Source: Dryomyza anilis (lineage: Eukaryota; Arthropoda; Insecta; Diptera; Dryomyzidae). Taken from it: a stretch of DNA of 64,000 nucleotides. The stretch lies in assembly GCA_951804985.1 (NCBI GenBank), contig OX638130.1:36253394-36317393 (forward strand). Reading direction: 5' to 3'. A program made the position numbers and the translations under genes. Below are positions 20,901 to 31,915 of the stretch, piece after piece. The notes beneath the pieces are model-generated. The model did no database searches, was not told the origin of the DNA, and saw only the letters and a program-made list of their open reading frames with translations. How positions within the stretch are numbered: position 1 is the stretch's first letter; each line of letters begins with the position of its first letter.

Positions 20901-21008
20901 CTTGTATCTCTGTTTAGAATAATCTCATAGTTCTAAATTAGCTTGTAAGAAAGAGAATCGTTGTTCAACTATTATATTATTTAAAGACTCAATAAAAGTA
21001 CTTACTTA

Positions 21009-21180
21009 CTGATATGAATAGACAATTTATACAATTTAATAGTTTTTATATAAAATTATCTATTAGACACAAATGTTTGGCAATATTTGTATTCGAAGTT
21101 TTTGATTTTTTTTAAATTAAAAAAATATATATTACTTATTTGTTTTTTGAACAGCAAAATTAATATGACGTGAAATTATC
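21009..21180 (+). repeat. Left arm of ~8.1-kb outer inverted repeat
   Basis: CTGATATGAATAGAC... through ATATGACGTGAAAT is mirrored at 28908-29085. Gaps and substitutions show age. The pair encloses the whole Tc1-like complex. Confidence 0.65.
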
Positions 21181-21312
21181 GGTCATGTTCCGACATATTT
21201 AAACAAACCGTTTTGAATTCGATGTATCAGTACCAAAATTTGTTTTTTTTTTCATGAAACATATGAGTGTTGCGCCTCATTTTTCACAGAGTTATAAGAT
21301 TTGTTTACAATT

Positions 21313-21400
21313 TACATCAGGCATGTCAAACTCATCTGGCATCACTGGCCGCATTGGCAATTCTAAAGATGAGGCGGGCCGCATATGTGTACCATAAGAA
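21313..21400 (+). mobile_element. Possible hAT transposon terminus
   Basis: CAGGCATGTCAAACTCATC followed by CTGGCCGCA and GGCGGGCCGCAT resembles the terminal sequence of a widespread hAT group (CAGGxxTGTCAAACTC then GGGCCGC). No matching right end (GAGTTTGACATGCCTG) was noticed in the window, so this is a solo or decayed end. Confidence 0.4.
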
Positions 21401-22329
21401 AAAATCGATCGTTTTTTACATTTGGTTCTTCGGTTGTAAAATAAAATATACTGTTAAGATGATAAAAATTTCCATTCTTCTTCGTTGAAAGGCCCGCAGA
21501 CGAAATTTTGATTGCAAAAAATGGTGCGATTTTTGTATGTTTGAAATATATCGAAAAATTGTCCGAACTTCTTTGCTCCTGCCAAAAATTTTGTCTGAGT
21601 TATTTACAAAGGAGTATATTTCAAACACTAGAGAAACTTTTATAAAACTGACAATCGTCCAAAATTGTTGCAACTTTTTATGTCGGAAAAATCGTACGAT
21701 ATCGAATTAGATAGTCTACCAGTATCGAAGGCCTAATCATACTAAAACTGCAAAAATAGTTAAAGCGACATATCGTTTTTTTTTCGGAACGATAATAATA
21801 ACGATTCTAATATTGCATCAAATAGTTCAAATATATCGATATTTATTTGAAAAACATTGCGATATCGATGTGAAAAATGTTTAAATATCTTAATATAAAA
21901 TTTTACTCCACGAAAACAACGATATTTTAAAAATTAGCAACAAGATTGATTTTTTCTTATACAGTGATAAGTGATATTTTTTACTGGGTTTATTACAAAA
22001 ACAAAGTTAACTAACTGTATTTCAAACATTGCTTATGTGCAGAATAGAATACAGAATGCAGAATAATACACTGTGGTGCATAACTATAGCTGCACCATTT
22101 TTTTATGCGATTCTCTGCTTCCAAAAAATATTTTTAAAAACAAACAAAAGTGGTTAAAAGATCATGCAAAAAAACTATTGATAGAAAATCTCCAATTATC
22201 TTTGTTTTTGTAATCGTGGTAAATAAAAGTTTGTTTTCATAGTGGTGCATACCTATAGACGCATTTTAATAAATAGCACAAAATGACACATTATTGTATT
22301 CTAGACTTAATTTATATTATTTTAATTAT

Positions 22330-22812
22330 GAGTATTGTCTTGAATATGAATATGCTCAAAAATTCTTTTTATCATGTTATTAACTAAGCTTATTCGCACT
22401 TTTTCACCAATTTACTCCCAAGATTCAATCACATCAATTTTTAAACGTGAATTTTTTTCGCATTGCTTGTTTTCAACAAATATTTTTCGGAACATCATTC
22501 CAGAGATATTTTCTATTGGATTCAGGTCTGTGGAGTAGGCTGGCCAATGCAAAACCTTCACTTATACGATTCTAGCCATGAGCTAGTCTCATTGCCCTTA
22601 TCTAAAATAGCATTATTTTGCTGCAATGTCATATTTTTAGTATTATTTCTCTCTAAATACGGAAGGAGGTTAGTTCTCAACATCGATGTGTATTTTCCAG
22701 AGTTCATACTAGTGTATGGGAATGCTAACTTTAGTCTACCATTAACACAAAATAAATATTGGGGCATTTCATAGAAAACGTTACAAAGGTGTGATATATA
22801 AAAGTTAAACAT
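22330..22812 (-). pseudogene. Tc1-like transposase, C-terminal relic (left arm)
   Basis: The minus strand reads MNSGKYTSMLRTNLLPYLE, then QQNNAI where active Tc1 proteins have QQDNA (the second catalytic Asp is lost). It continues with SSWLESYK, and after a frameshift with HWPAYSTDLNPIENI, which holds the third acidic residue. A stop or shift follows. It is non-functional. Confidence 0.75.
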
Positions 22813-23232
22813 ATTGATTCCGTTTAATGATTTTTAGGATAAGAAATACTTCTAATTTCATATTCTGTGATCGGTATTTACCAAAATTCATGGCAAATGT
22901 GTTTTTTTCTCAATTAAAGTCAAATATTTTTTGAAATTTATTATAGTACAAAATTGAGGCTATTGTAATTTAATGTTTTAAGCGAATAAATTAATCACAC
23001 AGTTTAATATAAAAATCAAGTTGAAAATTTTATTTTCAAAATGTTGCTTGATCGGCAGTTCAAATTCAAGTAAGGTGAAAATTCATAATTATTTGAAACA
23101 AACAAATGACATAATATTCCAATACAAATGTAGATATATTATTGCTTGATTATGAGAGTTGTAAAAGAGTTTCATTTCAACAGAGGCAATATGTGAAACA
23201 CTGTAGTTTTGTTGTTTTGAATCAGAATCAGT

Positions 23233-24219
23233 TGTAACGCCCGTTACAAAAAAAAATAGGTAAAGTTATTTTGCGAACTATTTTTCAAACCTACAACTGG
23301 GAAACTTTGTAAAAGTAAAGATTTTTGTTGTTTCTATTCATTTATTATAGTTTTTGATCTTATAGATATTCCACATGATTGCTATATCCATCCAAAATAT
23401 TGTAACGCCCGTCACAATTAACAATCGTCGCAAAACTGGAAAATTATATATTTGTTAATATATGCATCAATAATCAATTATATTATTATTTAACTATAAA
23501 AAAGTAGTAAATATTTCAAAATATTCAATAAGCAAAGATAGAAAAGGGAAATTCCAAACCTTACAAAAAAATCATAAAAAATCCCAAAAAAACATTATTT
23601 TCGAAATGCGAAAAATATGTATGTAAGCTTGCGAAGGAAATGGACTACAAATGATGCAGACAGAGTAGTTATTTATGGTAATATAATACATATTTTTTTC
23701 AAAACGAAATGTTTAGTTTTCCACATAAATTATATGTCGAGGGCGTGCCTTAAAATAACTTTTTACCATTCCTACCCCAAATATTTGCTCTTTTTCATCA
23801 AAATATTGCAATTCATAATTTGAATTTTCATGTATATTTGTATAGAATTCGTACAGGTAACGCCCGTCACAAAATGTGTAACACCCGTCACAAGTTTTGA
23901 TACTTTATAAGTCAGTGATCAAAGTAACCATTTCAGAATTTTATTATAGAGGGGAGAACTCCCATTACTAATGAAGTAATTGAGATATACTTAATATCCA
24001 TAGTCCGGTTAGTTTAGCTAAAATTTAATACTTTGTGGAGTAAACTCTGTTTTTTGAAAAAGTACGTGTAACGCCCGTCACAGCATTTAATTTCAAATTT
24101 GTAGAAAGATATAGGACCTATTGCTAAAGTTTTATTATCTGCGTCTTAAAAATATATCTATCCTTTTTTATTTATCAAATGAGAAAGTTTTTAATCGTAC
24201 GAATGTAACGCCCGTCACA
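23233..24219 (+). repeat. Six-copy 16-bp motif TGTAACGCCCGTCACA
   Basis: Copies lie at 23233-23248 (TGTAACGCCCGTTACA, a palindrome with two central Cs), 23401-23416, 23856-23871 (GGTAACG...), 23877-23892 (TGTAACACCCGTCACA), 24067-24082 and 24204-24219. All are in the same orientation in otherwise AT-rich DNA. Spacing is irregular (6 to about 440 bp gaps), unlike a tandem satellite. I noticed no copy elsewhere in the window. Dispersed identical short sites in a transposon interior suggest binding sites, for a transposase or a host factor. Confidence 0.8.
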
Positions 24220-24264
24220 ATGGAATGCCCCTATTATAAATGATCTTAAAAAATGAATCGATTA

Positions 24265-24835
24265 TTCTGTAACACTATTTTTTTCCGATGAGAAAACGTT
24301 TAATTTGGACGGGCAGGATGGTTTAAATTTCTATTGGAGTGACCACACTACTTTTCGAAGCGAAACTTTAGCGGCGGTTCTCTTTGATGGTTTTGGGAAC
24401 ATTTTGTGTTCACGGATTGTTGGAGTTTGCATTCCCATACACGAGTATGAACTCTGGAAAATACACATCCATGTTGAGAAGTAACCTCCTTCCGTATTTA
24501 GAGAGCAATAATACTGAAAATATGACATTGTAGAAAAATAATGCTATTTTAGATAAGGGCAGTGAGACTAGCTCATGGCTAGAATCGTATAACGTGAAGG
24601 TTTTGCATTGGCCAGCCTACTCCACAGACCTGAATCCAATAGAAAATATCTCAGGAATGATGTTCCGAAAAATATTTGTTGAAAATAAGCAATACGAAAA
24701 AAATTTCACGTTTAAAAATTGATGTGATTGAATCTTGGGAGTCAATTGGTGAAAAAGTGCGAATAAGCTTAGTTAATAGCATGACAAAAATAATTTTTGA
24801 GCATATTCATAATCAAGAAGACAATACTCATAATT
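24265..24835 (+). pseudogene. Tc1-like transposase relic (right arm)
   Basis: The plus strand reads FSDEKTFNLDGQDGLNFYW at about 24275-24335, the block with the first catalytic Asp. After frameshifts it reads MNSGKYTSMLRSNLLPYLES, then KVLHWPAYSTDLNPIENI at about 24600-24645 (third catalytic position). The frame is disrupted several times. The C-terminal half duplicates the left-arm relic in inverted orientation; the FSDE block is only in this one. Confidence 0.75.
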
Positions 24836-25110
24836 AAAATAATATAAATTAAGTCTAACTTACAATAATGTGTCATTTTGTGCTATTTATTAAAATGCAT
24901 CTATAGTTATGCACCACTATGAAAACAAACTTTTATTTACCACGATTACAAAAACAAAGATAATTGGAGATTTTCTATCAAGAAATAGTTTTTTTTTTTG
25001 ATCTTTTAACCACTTTTGTTTGTTTTTAAAAATATTTTTTGGAAGCAGAGAATCGCATAAAAAAATGGTGCAGCTATAGTTATGCCCCACAGTGTAGAGC
25101 ATAATTATTC

Positions 25111-25640
25111 AGAATATTTTTTGAAAATTTCAATCAATTTGTCGCAACTTTCTGATATTTGTGTGAATATTTTTAGTAAATTTCAATCAATTTGTCTCAA
25201 CTTTCTGATATTTGCTGTGAAAATTAATAAAGACAGTTGCAAACTTTGTTTTTTTTTTTAAATATTTGAATTTTTATTAAATATTTTATCATTGTTAGGC
25301 CCGATATCTCATCCCAAAAGTTTAACTTTCTTAAACAGTGATTTGCTAACCTCTAATTTAATTCTAAACAAGTTTAGAATATTTTTTGAAAATTTCAATC
25401 AATTTGTCTCAACTTTCTGATATTTGTGTGAATATTTTTAGTAAATTTCAATCAATTTGTCTCAACTTTCTGATATTTGCAGTGAAAATTAATAAAGACA
25501 GTTGCAAACTTTGGTTTTTTTTTAAATATTTGAATTTTTATTAAATATTTTATCATTGTTAGGCCCGTTATCTCATCCCAAAAGTTTAACTTTCTTAAAC
25601 AGTGATTTGCTAACCTCTGATTTAATTCTAAACAAGTTTA
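25111..25640 (+). repeat. 265-bp tandem duplication
   Basis: Units 25111-25375 and 25376-25640 are nearly identical. Within each, TTTCAATCAATTTGTCTCAACTTTC-type sequence also occurs twice about 60 bp apart. The first part is the continuation of the outer Tc1-like terminal repeat and reappears inverted at about 27300-27390. Confidence 0.8.
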
Positions 25641-26313
25641 AATTTTTGATCATAACTTATCTAAATATTATCGGCTGTTTACTTAAACAAGTGTAGAACT
25701 TCAAAATAATTCTCCAATTAGAAATTAATGTCACAAAGTGAAAGGAAACATCAAAAATATAATAATAAACATAAACAAAAATTCAGTTTGCAGCAATGAC
25801 TACCGAAACTCAACTGGGCATTTTGGATTAAATGTGTAATACAGATGTCCCTTGGTGAATCGCCGCGGCCTTAATAATTTTAAATCTAATTCCGTGATTA
25901 GTTCGCTTTTTGTGTGGTGTTTTGTGATAATTTATAATGATGAATTAAAGAATTACACTTTTTCCATTTTAAAAACGCAGAAATGTTTATTTCAATATAT
26001 GTGTATCCAAAATATTCATTAAATTAATACCAAATCATATATATATGTTAAGATTATCATAGAACGATATGTTGAGAAAAGGATTGTGGTCTTGCAGTTT
26101 GTGATTTTTTTTCTCCGAATAAATTTCATATTTAGCAAAGTTTAACTTCCGTAAACACAGGCATTTCTGTATTTAAATTTAAACATGCATCACCGAGTTA
26201 AACATTGCTATGTTGGGATAAGTTATCGACACACAAATTTAAACATTGCTTAAACACTGTTTAGAGTTAAACAATGTTTAAAGTTGAGATGAGTTAACGG
26301 GCCTTAAAGTAAT

Positions 26314-27275
26314 AGTATGTTCATAAGATTTAAAAGAAATTTTTTTCTTAGCAAATATAGTTGTTGGAATTGGAGCGGTTATATCAGTGTAGCGCCGAAA
26401 AAACTTATCTTCTAAAAAAAATATTTTATAAAAAAAACTACTAAGTAAAGGCAAGTGTTACAGGAAAATTGCAGAAATTGTTGTATACTCTAAGACAATT
26501 TCTGAAAATTTCATTAATTGAGTCCATAAATTAGATGCACGAGGTCAAAAATCAAAAAATTTCGTCTGTCACAAAAAGTTTTATTTTGCGACATGTAAAA
26601 ATAAAACCGGCTGTTTCATCCAGAACATTGAAAAGGGAGTTAATTCTTGACATGGAGCAATCTACTAATTGTAAAATGTAGAATAACGAAAATCTGAGGG
26701 CAAGAAGTACAAGAAAAGATCCATACCTATCAAAAACAATTTTGCAAATATTGTCCCCATATCATGGTCTAGCCTCCACCGTGCATGACTGCCTTAATTG
26801 TATTTTTATCATGATATTCTGTATGCACTGACCGTCGTACAAGTGGTATTATACGATCAGAGTTAACTTTTGTCTCATCGGACCAAAGAATATTACGCCA
26901 TTTGTTATCTGGCTACAATAGATGCTGTTCTGCAAAATTCAATCTATTTAAAATTTATTTTTTTGATAGGTATGGTTCGTTTCTTACAATTTTTGCACTT
27001 AGATTTTCGTAATTCTACATTTTACAATTAGTAGTTTGCTCCATGTCAAGAATTAACTCCTTTTTCAATGCTCTGGATGAAACAGCCGGTTTTATTTTTA
27101 CATGTCGTAAAATAAAACTTTTTGTGACAGACGAAATTTTTTGATTTTTGACCTTGTGCACATTTTTTTTAGAATATAAGATTTTTCGGCGCTACACTCA
27201 TATAATCGCTCCAATTCCAACAACTATATTTGCTAAGTAAAAAATTATAATTTCTTTTAAATCTTATGAACATAC
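26314..27275. repeat. Inner palindrome with Tc1-like core
   Basis: The left arm (26314-26706) and right arm (26990-27275) are inverted copies with indels. They share TTTCGTCTGTCACAAAAAG and AATTCTTGACATGGAG (inverted on the right). The right arm is shorter because of deletion. The 280-bp centre holds a transposase relic on the minus strand. Confidence 0.75.
26750..26912 (-). pseudogene. Tc1-like transposase, central relic
   Basis: The minus strand reads WRNILWSDETKVN, holding the first catalytic Asp, then RRSVHTEYHDKNTIKAVMHG, an in-frame stop, and TMIWGQY. This is the classic Tc1 order WxxxLWSDExKF...HGGGSVMVWG. It is a different Tc1 family from the 24265-24835 relic. Confidence 0.8.
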
Positions 27276-28148
27276 TAAATTCAAATATTTAATAAATAAA
27301 CCAAAGTTTGCAACTGTCCTTATTAATGTTCACAGCAAATGTCAGAAAGTTGAGACAAATTGATTGAAATTTTTAAAAAAATATTCTGAATAATTCTATT
27401 ATGGGTATTCTATTTTGCATATAAGCAATGTTTGAAATACAGTTAGTTAACTTTGTTTTTGTAATAAACCCAGTAGAAAATATCACTTATCAAATAATTG
27501 TATTGGTGTCCCTATTATTTCGCACATCACTGTATATGTTAGTTTGAGAAAACTTCGAGACATAAATCACATGGCAGACTGATTTTTATATATTTTCGGT
27601 AAAAAAATAATTAAATATATTGAAAAAGCTTGTTTTTTAAAATACCGTATATAAATTTGATATATGAATAAATTTGAAAATGTTTTATTTTTATGGATAA
27701 TTAATTTAAATTGCATGGACAATGACCATTGATTAGAAGTTCGCATTTAGGAGTTATGATAACGTTTTTTTATTATCCTTAAATTAATTTTTTGAAACTT
27801 TGGACCAAAGTATCTCTGGAGAAGATGAGTCTTGAACTCTGGTAGATTTGGTGTGGAATGTCTCAATACAAAAAGTTTTACTTACTAAAAAAAATGTTAA
27901 AATAATTCCAATTCTAGTTTGTGCCAAGCAAGGCTCTTTGTTTAAAACTTGTCGTTTTTTTTTTAATAAAAGTCAAAATTTTTGTTTCGTGTTTTATTCT
28001 AATTGCGCCTTTATTTGATACTGAAGCTGATTCCGAAAATGAGTTTGTTAAATAGGGTCCAGTTTTTGGGATTTTTAAGTTTTAGTTATTTTTCGCTCCT
28101 TTTATTTTTCATAGTCGAACCAAAAACAATAATGTAATCTTCTTTTCG

Positions 28149-28507
28149 GTGTTAGAAAAAACTATGCACATGCCTGATTTACATATTAGGGATAATATAA
28201 GCGGTTATGTCCTTAATTTTCATAAATGCAGTTTCTTTGACTATCTAAAGCTTAGATATGTTACTTTATATTATAAATTAATTAAAAATGGTAAACCCAA
28301 ATATATATACGAGTTGTTTGATTTTACCAGATCACGTAGAAATATTCAAATACGGATACCCAAAATAAATACCTCCATTTTTGAACGATCACTTTGAGTT
28401 AATATTGCTCGTGTATGGAACGGGTTTCTTAGGGATTTGAAGAAGTTTTCAGTTTCAACTTCAACATTTAAACGTAATTACATGCAACATATACGGAGAC
28501 TAAACTA
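28149..28507 (+). pseudogene. LINE C-terminal fragment
   Basis: The frame reads YYKLIKNGKPKYIYELFDF, then INTSIFERSL, a stop, and NIARVWNGFL, finishing KRNYMQHIRRLN. The arrangement of SxFERSF, WN and a basic C-terminus is the extreme C-terminal region of jockey/CR1-group LINE proteins. One internal stop breaks it. Confidence 0.6.
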
Positions 28508-28907
28508 AAATTTCAGTTTTATTTTGTATAAAATTTAGTTTTTAAGTACGTACTTATTACCATGTAATTTATGTTGACCCATGTTGGCTTTATGATTATG
28601 AATACTAAATGAAATTCAATCCGTTTGCTTTGACTTCAACAATTTGAATTTGTTTGAAAAACCCATTTTTTGTATTGTGACATCGAATTCAAAACCGTTT
28701 GTTTACAAATTTTATATGAAATTCGATTGGAATTCGATCGAAAGCCAGAACATGGACGTAATAACGAATAAAAATTGTTTAAATTTCATTCACAAATTTC
28801 GAATATCAAATAAATTTAATTTTTTTTTTTTTAAATTATTAAAATATAAACAATTTGTATTCGTTATTCATTATTATTTTTGTATTTTAATCAAAAAGTG
28901 ATTATTA
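28508..28907. other. AT-rich spacer, no feature
   Basis: I see no supported gene or repeat in this stretch. Confidence 0.45.
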
Positions 28908-29085
28908 TTTCACGTCATATTTTTTTCTGTTAAAAAAAAAAACAAATAAATATATATTTTTTTAATTTATAAAAAATCAAATACTTCGAATACTTTGAAT
29001 ATTGCCGAACTTTTTTGTCTAATAGATAATTTTATATAAAAATTATTAATTTGTATAAATTGCGCAGTCTATTCATATCAGTGCC
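28908..29085 (-). repeat. Right arm of ~8.1-kb outer inverted repeat
   Basis: The inverse of 21009-21180, ending GTCTATTCATATCAG at about 29082. Confidence 0.65.
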
Positions 29086-29480
29086 GTGCTGTTTCGCCAC
29101 ACAAGCATCTCATACAACAATAACATTTACTCCGGACTGGTTGTGAAATGTGAGTGTGTGCAGAATTGTGAAGGTTGTCTCCGCTGTTGCACGCAGTTGT
29201 GCAGCGAATTTCATACCCTAGCACTGTGAAAGAGAAAACAAACTTTTTCACAATTCTCGTTTGGGAGAACTGCAGGTTTTGTTTTCGTCGCGCGGTACTA
29301 CGCACAAAGTAAGTACCGAGAATAGTAAAATTTCTGTCTCGTGGTGCCTTGTTTTGTTGTAAAAAAATGTGATGTACGAGTGCGGAGACTGCGTAAATAA
29401 ATTTGCGTAACATTGAAAGAATATAGGTACTATTGCGTGCGTTCTCACACGTGCATTTCCGATCTCTGAAAAAATGCTCT
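29086..29480. other. GC-richer non-repetitive block
   Basis: This stretch stands out from its surroundings by higher GC and absence of long A/T runs. It contains a perfect splice-donor consensus (GTAAGT at about 29308). I recognise no protein in any frame. It could be an unrecognised LTR fragment, an untranslated exon or a regulatory region. Confidence 0.3.
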
Positions 29481-30792
29481 TAGAATGTTGCATATTTGTA
29501 TTAGCAAAACTTTCTAACCGTAACATTCAAATGAATCCTCGTTATATAATTCCCTGCTACTTTTTCAGAAAAAAATGTACATATAAAAAGACTAATAATG
29601 ATCATGCACTAAGAAAACAGAATGTTTATGAGAGTGTTGCTGCAACTGAAATACTACACGCTTTAACAATTCCAATATGCAGGAAATACAAATAAATTTG
29701 CAGCAAAAGTTTAAATAATTTGTAAACAGCACATATTTTGTATTATTTGTTAAATGTTTCTTATAAACATCACGATAGATTAACTGCAACTACTAAAGAA
29801 GTAGGTAGCATTGCTGCAAATATTTATATATTCCACAGATATTAATGCTTCTGTAGCAAAATTATTAGTATTGTCTAAATATCACAAAAAGTGTCAAATA
29901 TTTGACTTGAATAATTTGCAACTGCAATGATGTTTAAGGTTCTAATACTTTTCAACCATCTTTCGTTTTCTTAGTGTGGATGTTTGTAGAAACGGGTTAT
30001 TGATTTCCAAGATATGTAAGAGTATCAGAGAAGTGATTACCAACATTTCCGACTTAATTCAGAATCCACCGCCAATAATAAATATGGAAACAATTGTTCT
30101 CAGAATTTTTCCGAAATATGAGAGTATTGCCAAGTTATGATTCAATGATTAGTCGCGATTTATTTCTTAAGTTCATTAAATTATTTCAAATATTTTTTTT
30201 TTGAGTTTATTATGACATTTCAGTACAAAGAGCTTCTTTTGAGAAAAAGCTTTCGGAAAGCTTTTGAAATTTGGCTGTGCTTAAATGTAAACTACAAAAA
30301 TACTACGAACAGTTTCGAGGTATTTGTACCAGATTATTTACAATGAAATGAACGAATACTACAAAAATTTTCTAATATTGTGAGGCACACATCTAGTATT
30401 TCAAATACTATGATATGAATACCAGATGTGTGTCACTGCTATTAAAGTAAAAATAAATTGCAATTCCATAAATTGTGTTAATAAAAAAACATATTAAAAG
30501 CCCTATATTTGAGAATAAACTTCTTGTCACCTCCTTTTTTGGCTGGTGATTATATTATATAACTATTTAAATTATTTTATTTGTCATTTTAAGGCTAGAA
30601 TACCATTTTCTGGCAATTGTCACACATCTCATATTTGTTATTTAGCGTATTCACAGTTCATCGTATTTTATTATGGTATTCGTACCATGTTGTATATATA
30701 CGATATAATAACACAGAACCGTCAATTTGTTGTTGCATTCCTTAAAAAAGTGAAATACCACAAGTGTTGTATTTGAGAGTAGCCCTGAGGCA
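29481..30792. other. AT-rich spacer with a short hairpin
   Basis: No gene is recognised. At about 30386-30434 the arms CACACATCTAGTATTTCA and TGAATACCAGATGTGTGT form a small inverted repeat, possibly a decayed short transposon. Confidence 0.4.
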
Positions 30793-31229
30793 TGTTTTTT
30801 GGTGTCGTATTTTGTGAAATAAAGAAAAATTGTGAAATTGTAGACAAATACATGACATATTGGGCCATATTAATGAAAAAAAGTATTTACTTTTAAGCAA
30901 GCTGATATATTTTTGAGCAAATTTTTTTATTTATTTCAGAATTTTTATAGTTTTTATTAATATCTACCAATTTAAAATTTTTTATTTTTGAACATTAGCA
31001 AATAGTTTTTAGTATTTTAATTAAATGAAATGCGAAACATTTTGACAATTCGGGACATTTGCTTGAAGTTTTGAGTAAAGTCGATTTTTATTAATATGAC
31101 CCATTGAAAGCTCAACACTGTGGTGAACATTTTTTTTTTAATATTAACTGTCAAAAATTAAAATACATGTTTTTTTTTGGTGTCGTATTTTGTGAAATAA
31201 AGAAAAATTGTGAAATTGTAGACAAATAG
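30793..31229 (+). repeat. Pair of identical 50-bp direct repeats, 378 bp apart
   Basis: GGTGTCGTATTTTGTGAAAT... to ...GTAGACAAATA occurs at 30801-30850 and 31179-31228, both preceded by CATG and a T run. The identity is higher than that of the surrounding relics. Confidence 0.7.
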
Positions 31230-31492
31230 GCACATGAAATGTTAATTTATTTGTTTTACTTCCCACAATCCACAAGTCACGTATACGTTGCGCTGATAAT
31301 CTTTGTAAGAAAATTTGCAACAAATGATTAATTCAAAAAGTGAATCCTCTTTAGTTTTAGAAGATTCAACTGTACCTTCAGGCAACGTTCTGGTAACGGA
31401 ACCAGTTGTAGCTTCTGAGAAAGATGAAATTATTTCGGTTGTAATAAGCTTGATTATATTCCATTTCATACCAAAGTTGAATTGCAATGTAA

Positions 31493-31822
31493 CAGTGAAT
31501 ATCACAAAGCAGCAGTTGAGGTTTTTGACCAAATCAAAAATAAGTTTAGAAATGTTACTGAAAATAATGCTTCTCGCATTAGCGAGTCGTGAGAAGCTAA
31601 TAAGTGAGTTTGGCGACTAGTCGTTTAATGCCAGGAGCTAAACATTCCTTAAAAAAGACGTTGAACGTCGAGAACATGTTCAAAAAAGATTGCTTTTATT
31701 CTCTTAATGAATTATATGCTCACTTTAAAACAGGAAATGAAGGCATTCAAATTGGGTTTTCCAAATTTACTTATTTAAGATCCAAAAACTGTGTATTGAC
31801 TGGAAGTAATGGTACTTACTAG
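31493..31822 (+). pseudogene. Decayed DNA-transposon-type ORF
   Basis: The first part reads EYHKAAVEVFDQIKNKFRN. After a stop and shift a second part (31604-31822) has MPGAKHSLKKT, LNELYAHFKTGNEGIQIGFS and KFTYLRSKNCVLTGSNGTY. The pattern xxIGFSKFxxLRPKxCVLxGxxGTH recurs in uncharacterised transposon-encoded proteins of insects and cnidarians. I recall the pattern but cannot name the superfamily. The ORF stops where the CCCGGGAT-rich repeat begins. Confidence 0.45.
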
Positions 31823-31915
31823 GGGTTCCAATCCCGAATCATTTTGGAAATCCCGGGACTTTCGGGATTAGAAAAATAATCCCGGGATATATCCCGGATT
31901 ATGTCCCGAATGATT
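31820..31915 (+). repeat. CCCGGGAT-rich terminal-like repeat (left)
   Basis: Starts TAGGGGTTCCAATCCCGAAT and contains several TCCCGGGA/TTCGGGATT words. Arrays of this type are common near ends of hAT elements. A related cluster is at 33945-34005. I could not identify a matching right terminus. Confidence 0.45.

Larger units (their letters stand above)
22069..25094. mobile_element. Inner Tc1-like foldback element, TA-flanked
   Basis: The ends are CACTGTGGTGCATAACTA and an inverted near-copy, flanked by TA at 22067-22068 and 25095-25096. Arms of about 0.66 kb (22069-22724 and 24430-25094) are inverted copies. Each carries the C-terminal part of a Tc1-like transposase, with the 3' end facing outward. 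The unequal middle (22725-24429) holds the six-copy 16-bp motif cluster and more transposase sequence near 24270. Confidence 0.7.
21962..27532. mobile_element. Outer Tc1-like foldback element, TA-flanked
   Basis: The termini are CAGTGATAAGTGATATTTT (left) and, inverted, CAGTGATGTGCGAAATAATA (right). TA flanks lie at 21960-21961 and 27533-27534. Inside, AACAAAGTTAACTAACTGTA is common to both ends. The left end lacks about 37 bases, deleted between GTGAT repeats. Its left terminal repeat is interrupted by the inner element at 22069-25094 and resumes at 25111. TA duplication plus CAGTG ends are standard for Tc1/mariner. Confidence 0.65.

Noticed and set aside
21267..21673. Short frames on both strands
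   Set aside because: No domain similarity; they overlap hAT-like terminal sequence and AT-rich DNA.
23233..24219. A CRISPR array made of the 16-bp motif
   Set aside because: Spacing is irregular (6 to about 440 bp), repeats are too short and the context is an insect transposon.
30793..31229. A CRISPR-like array
   Set aside because: Only two repeats with a 328-bp spacer, in a eukaryotic context.
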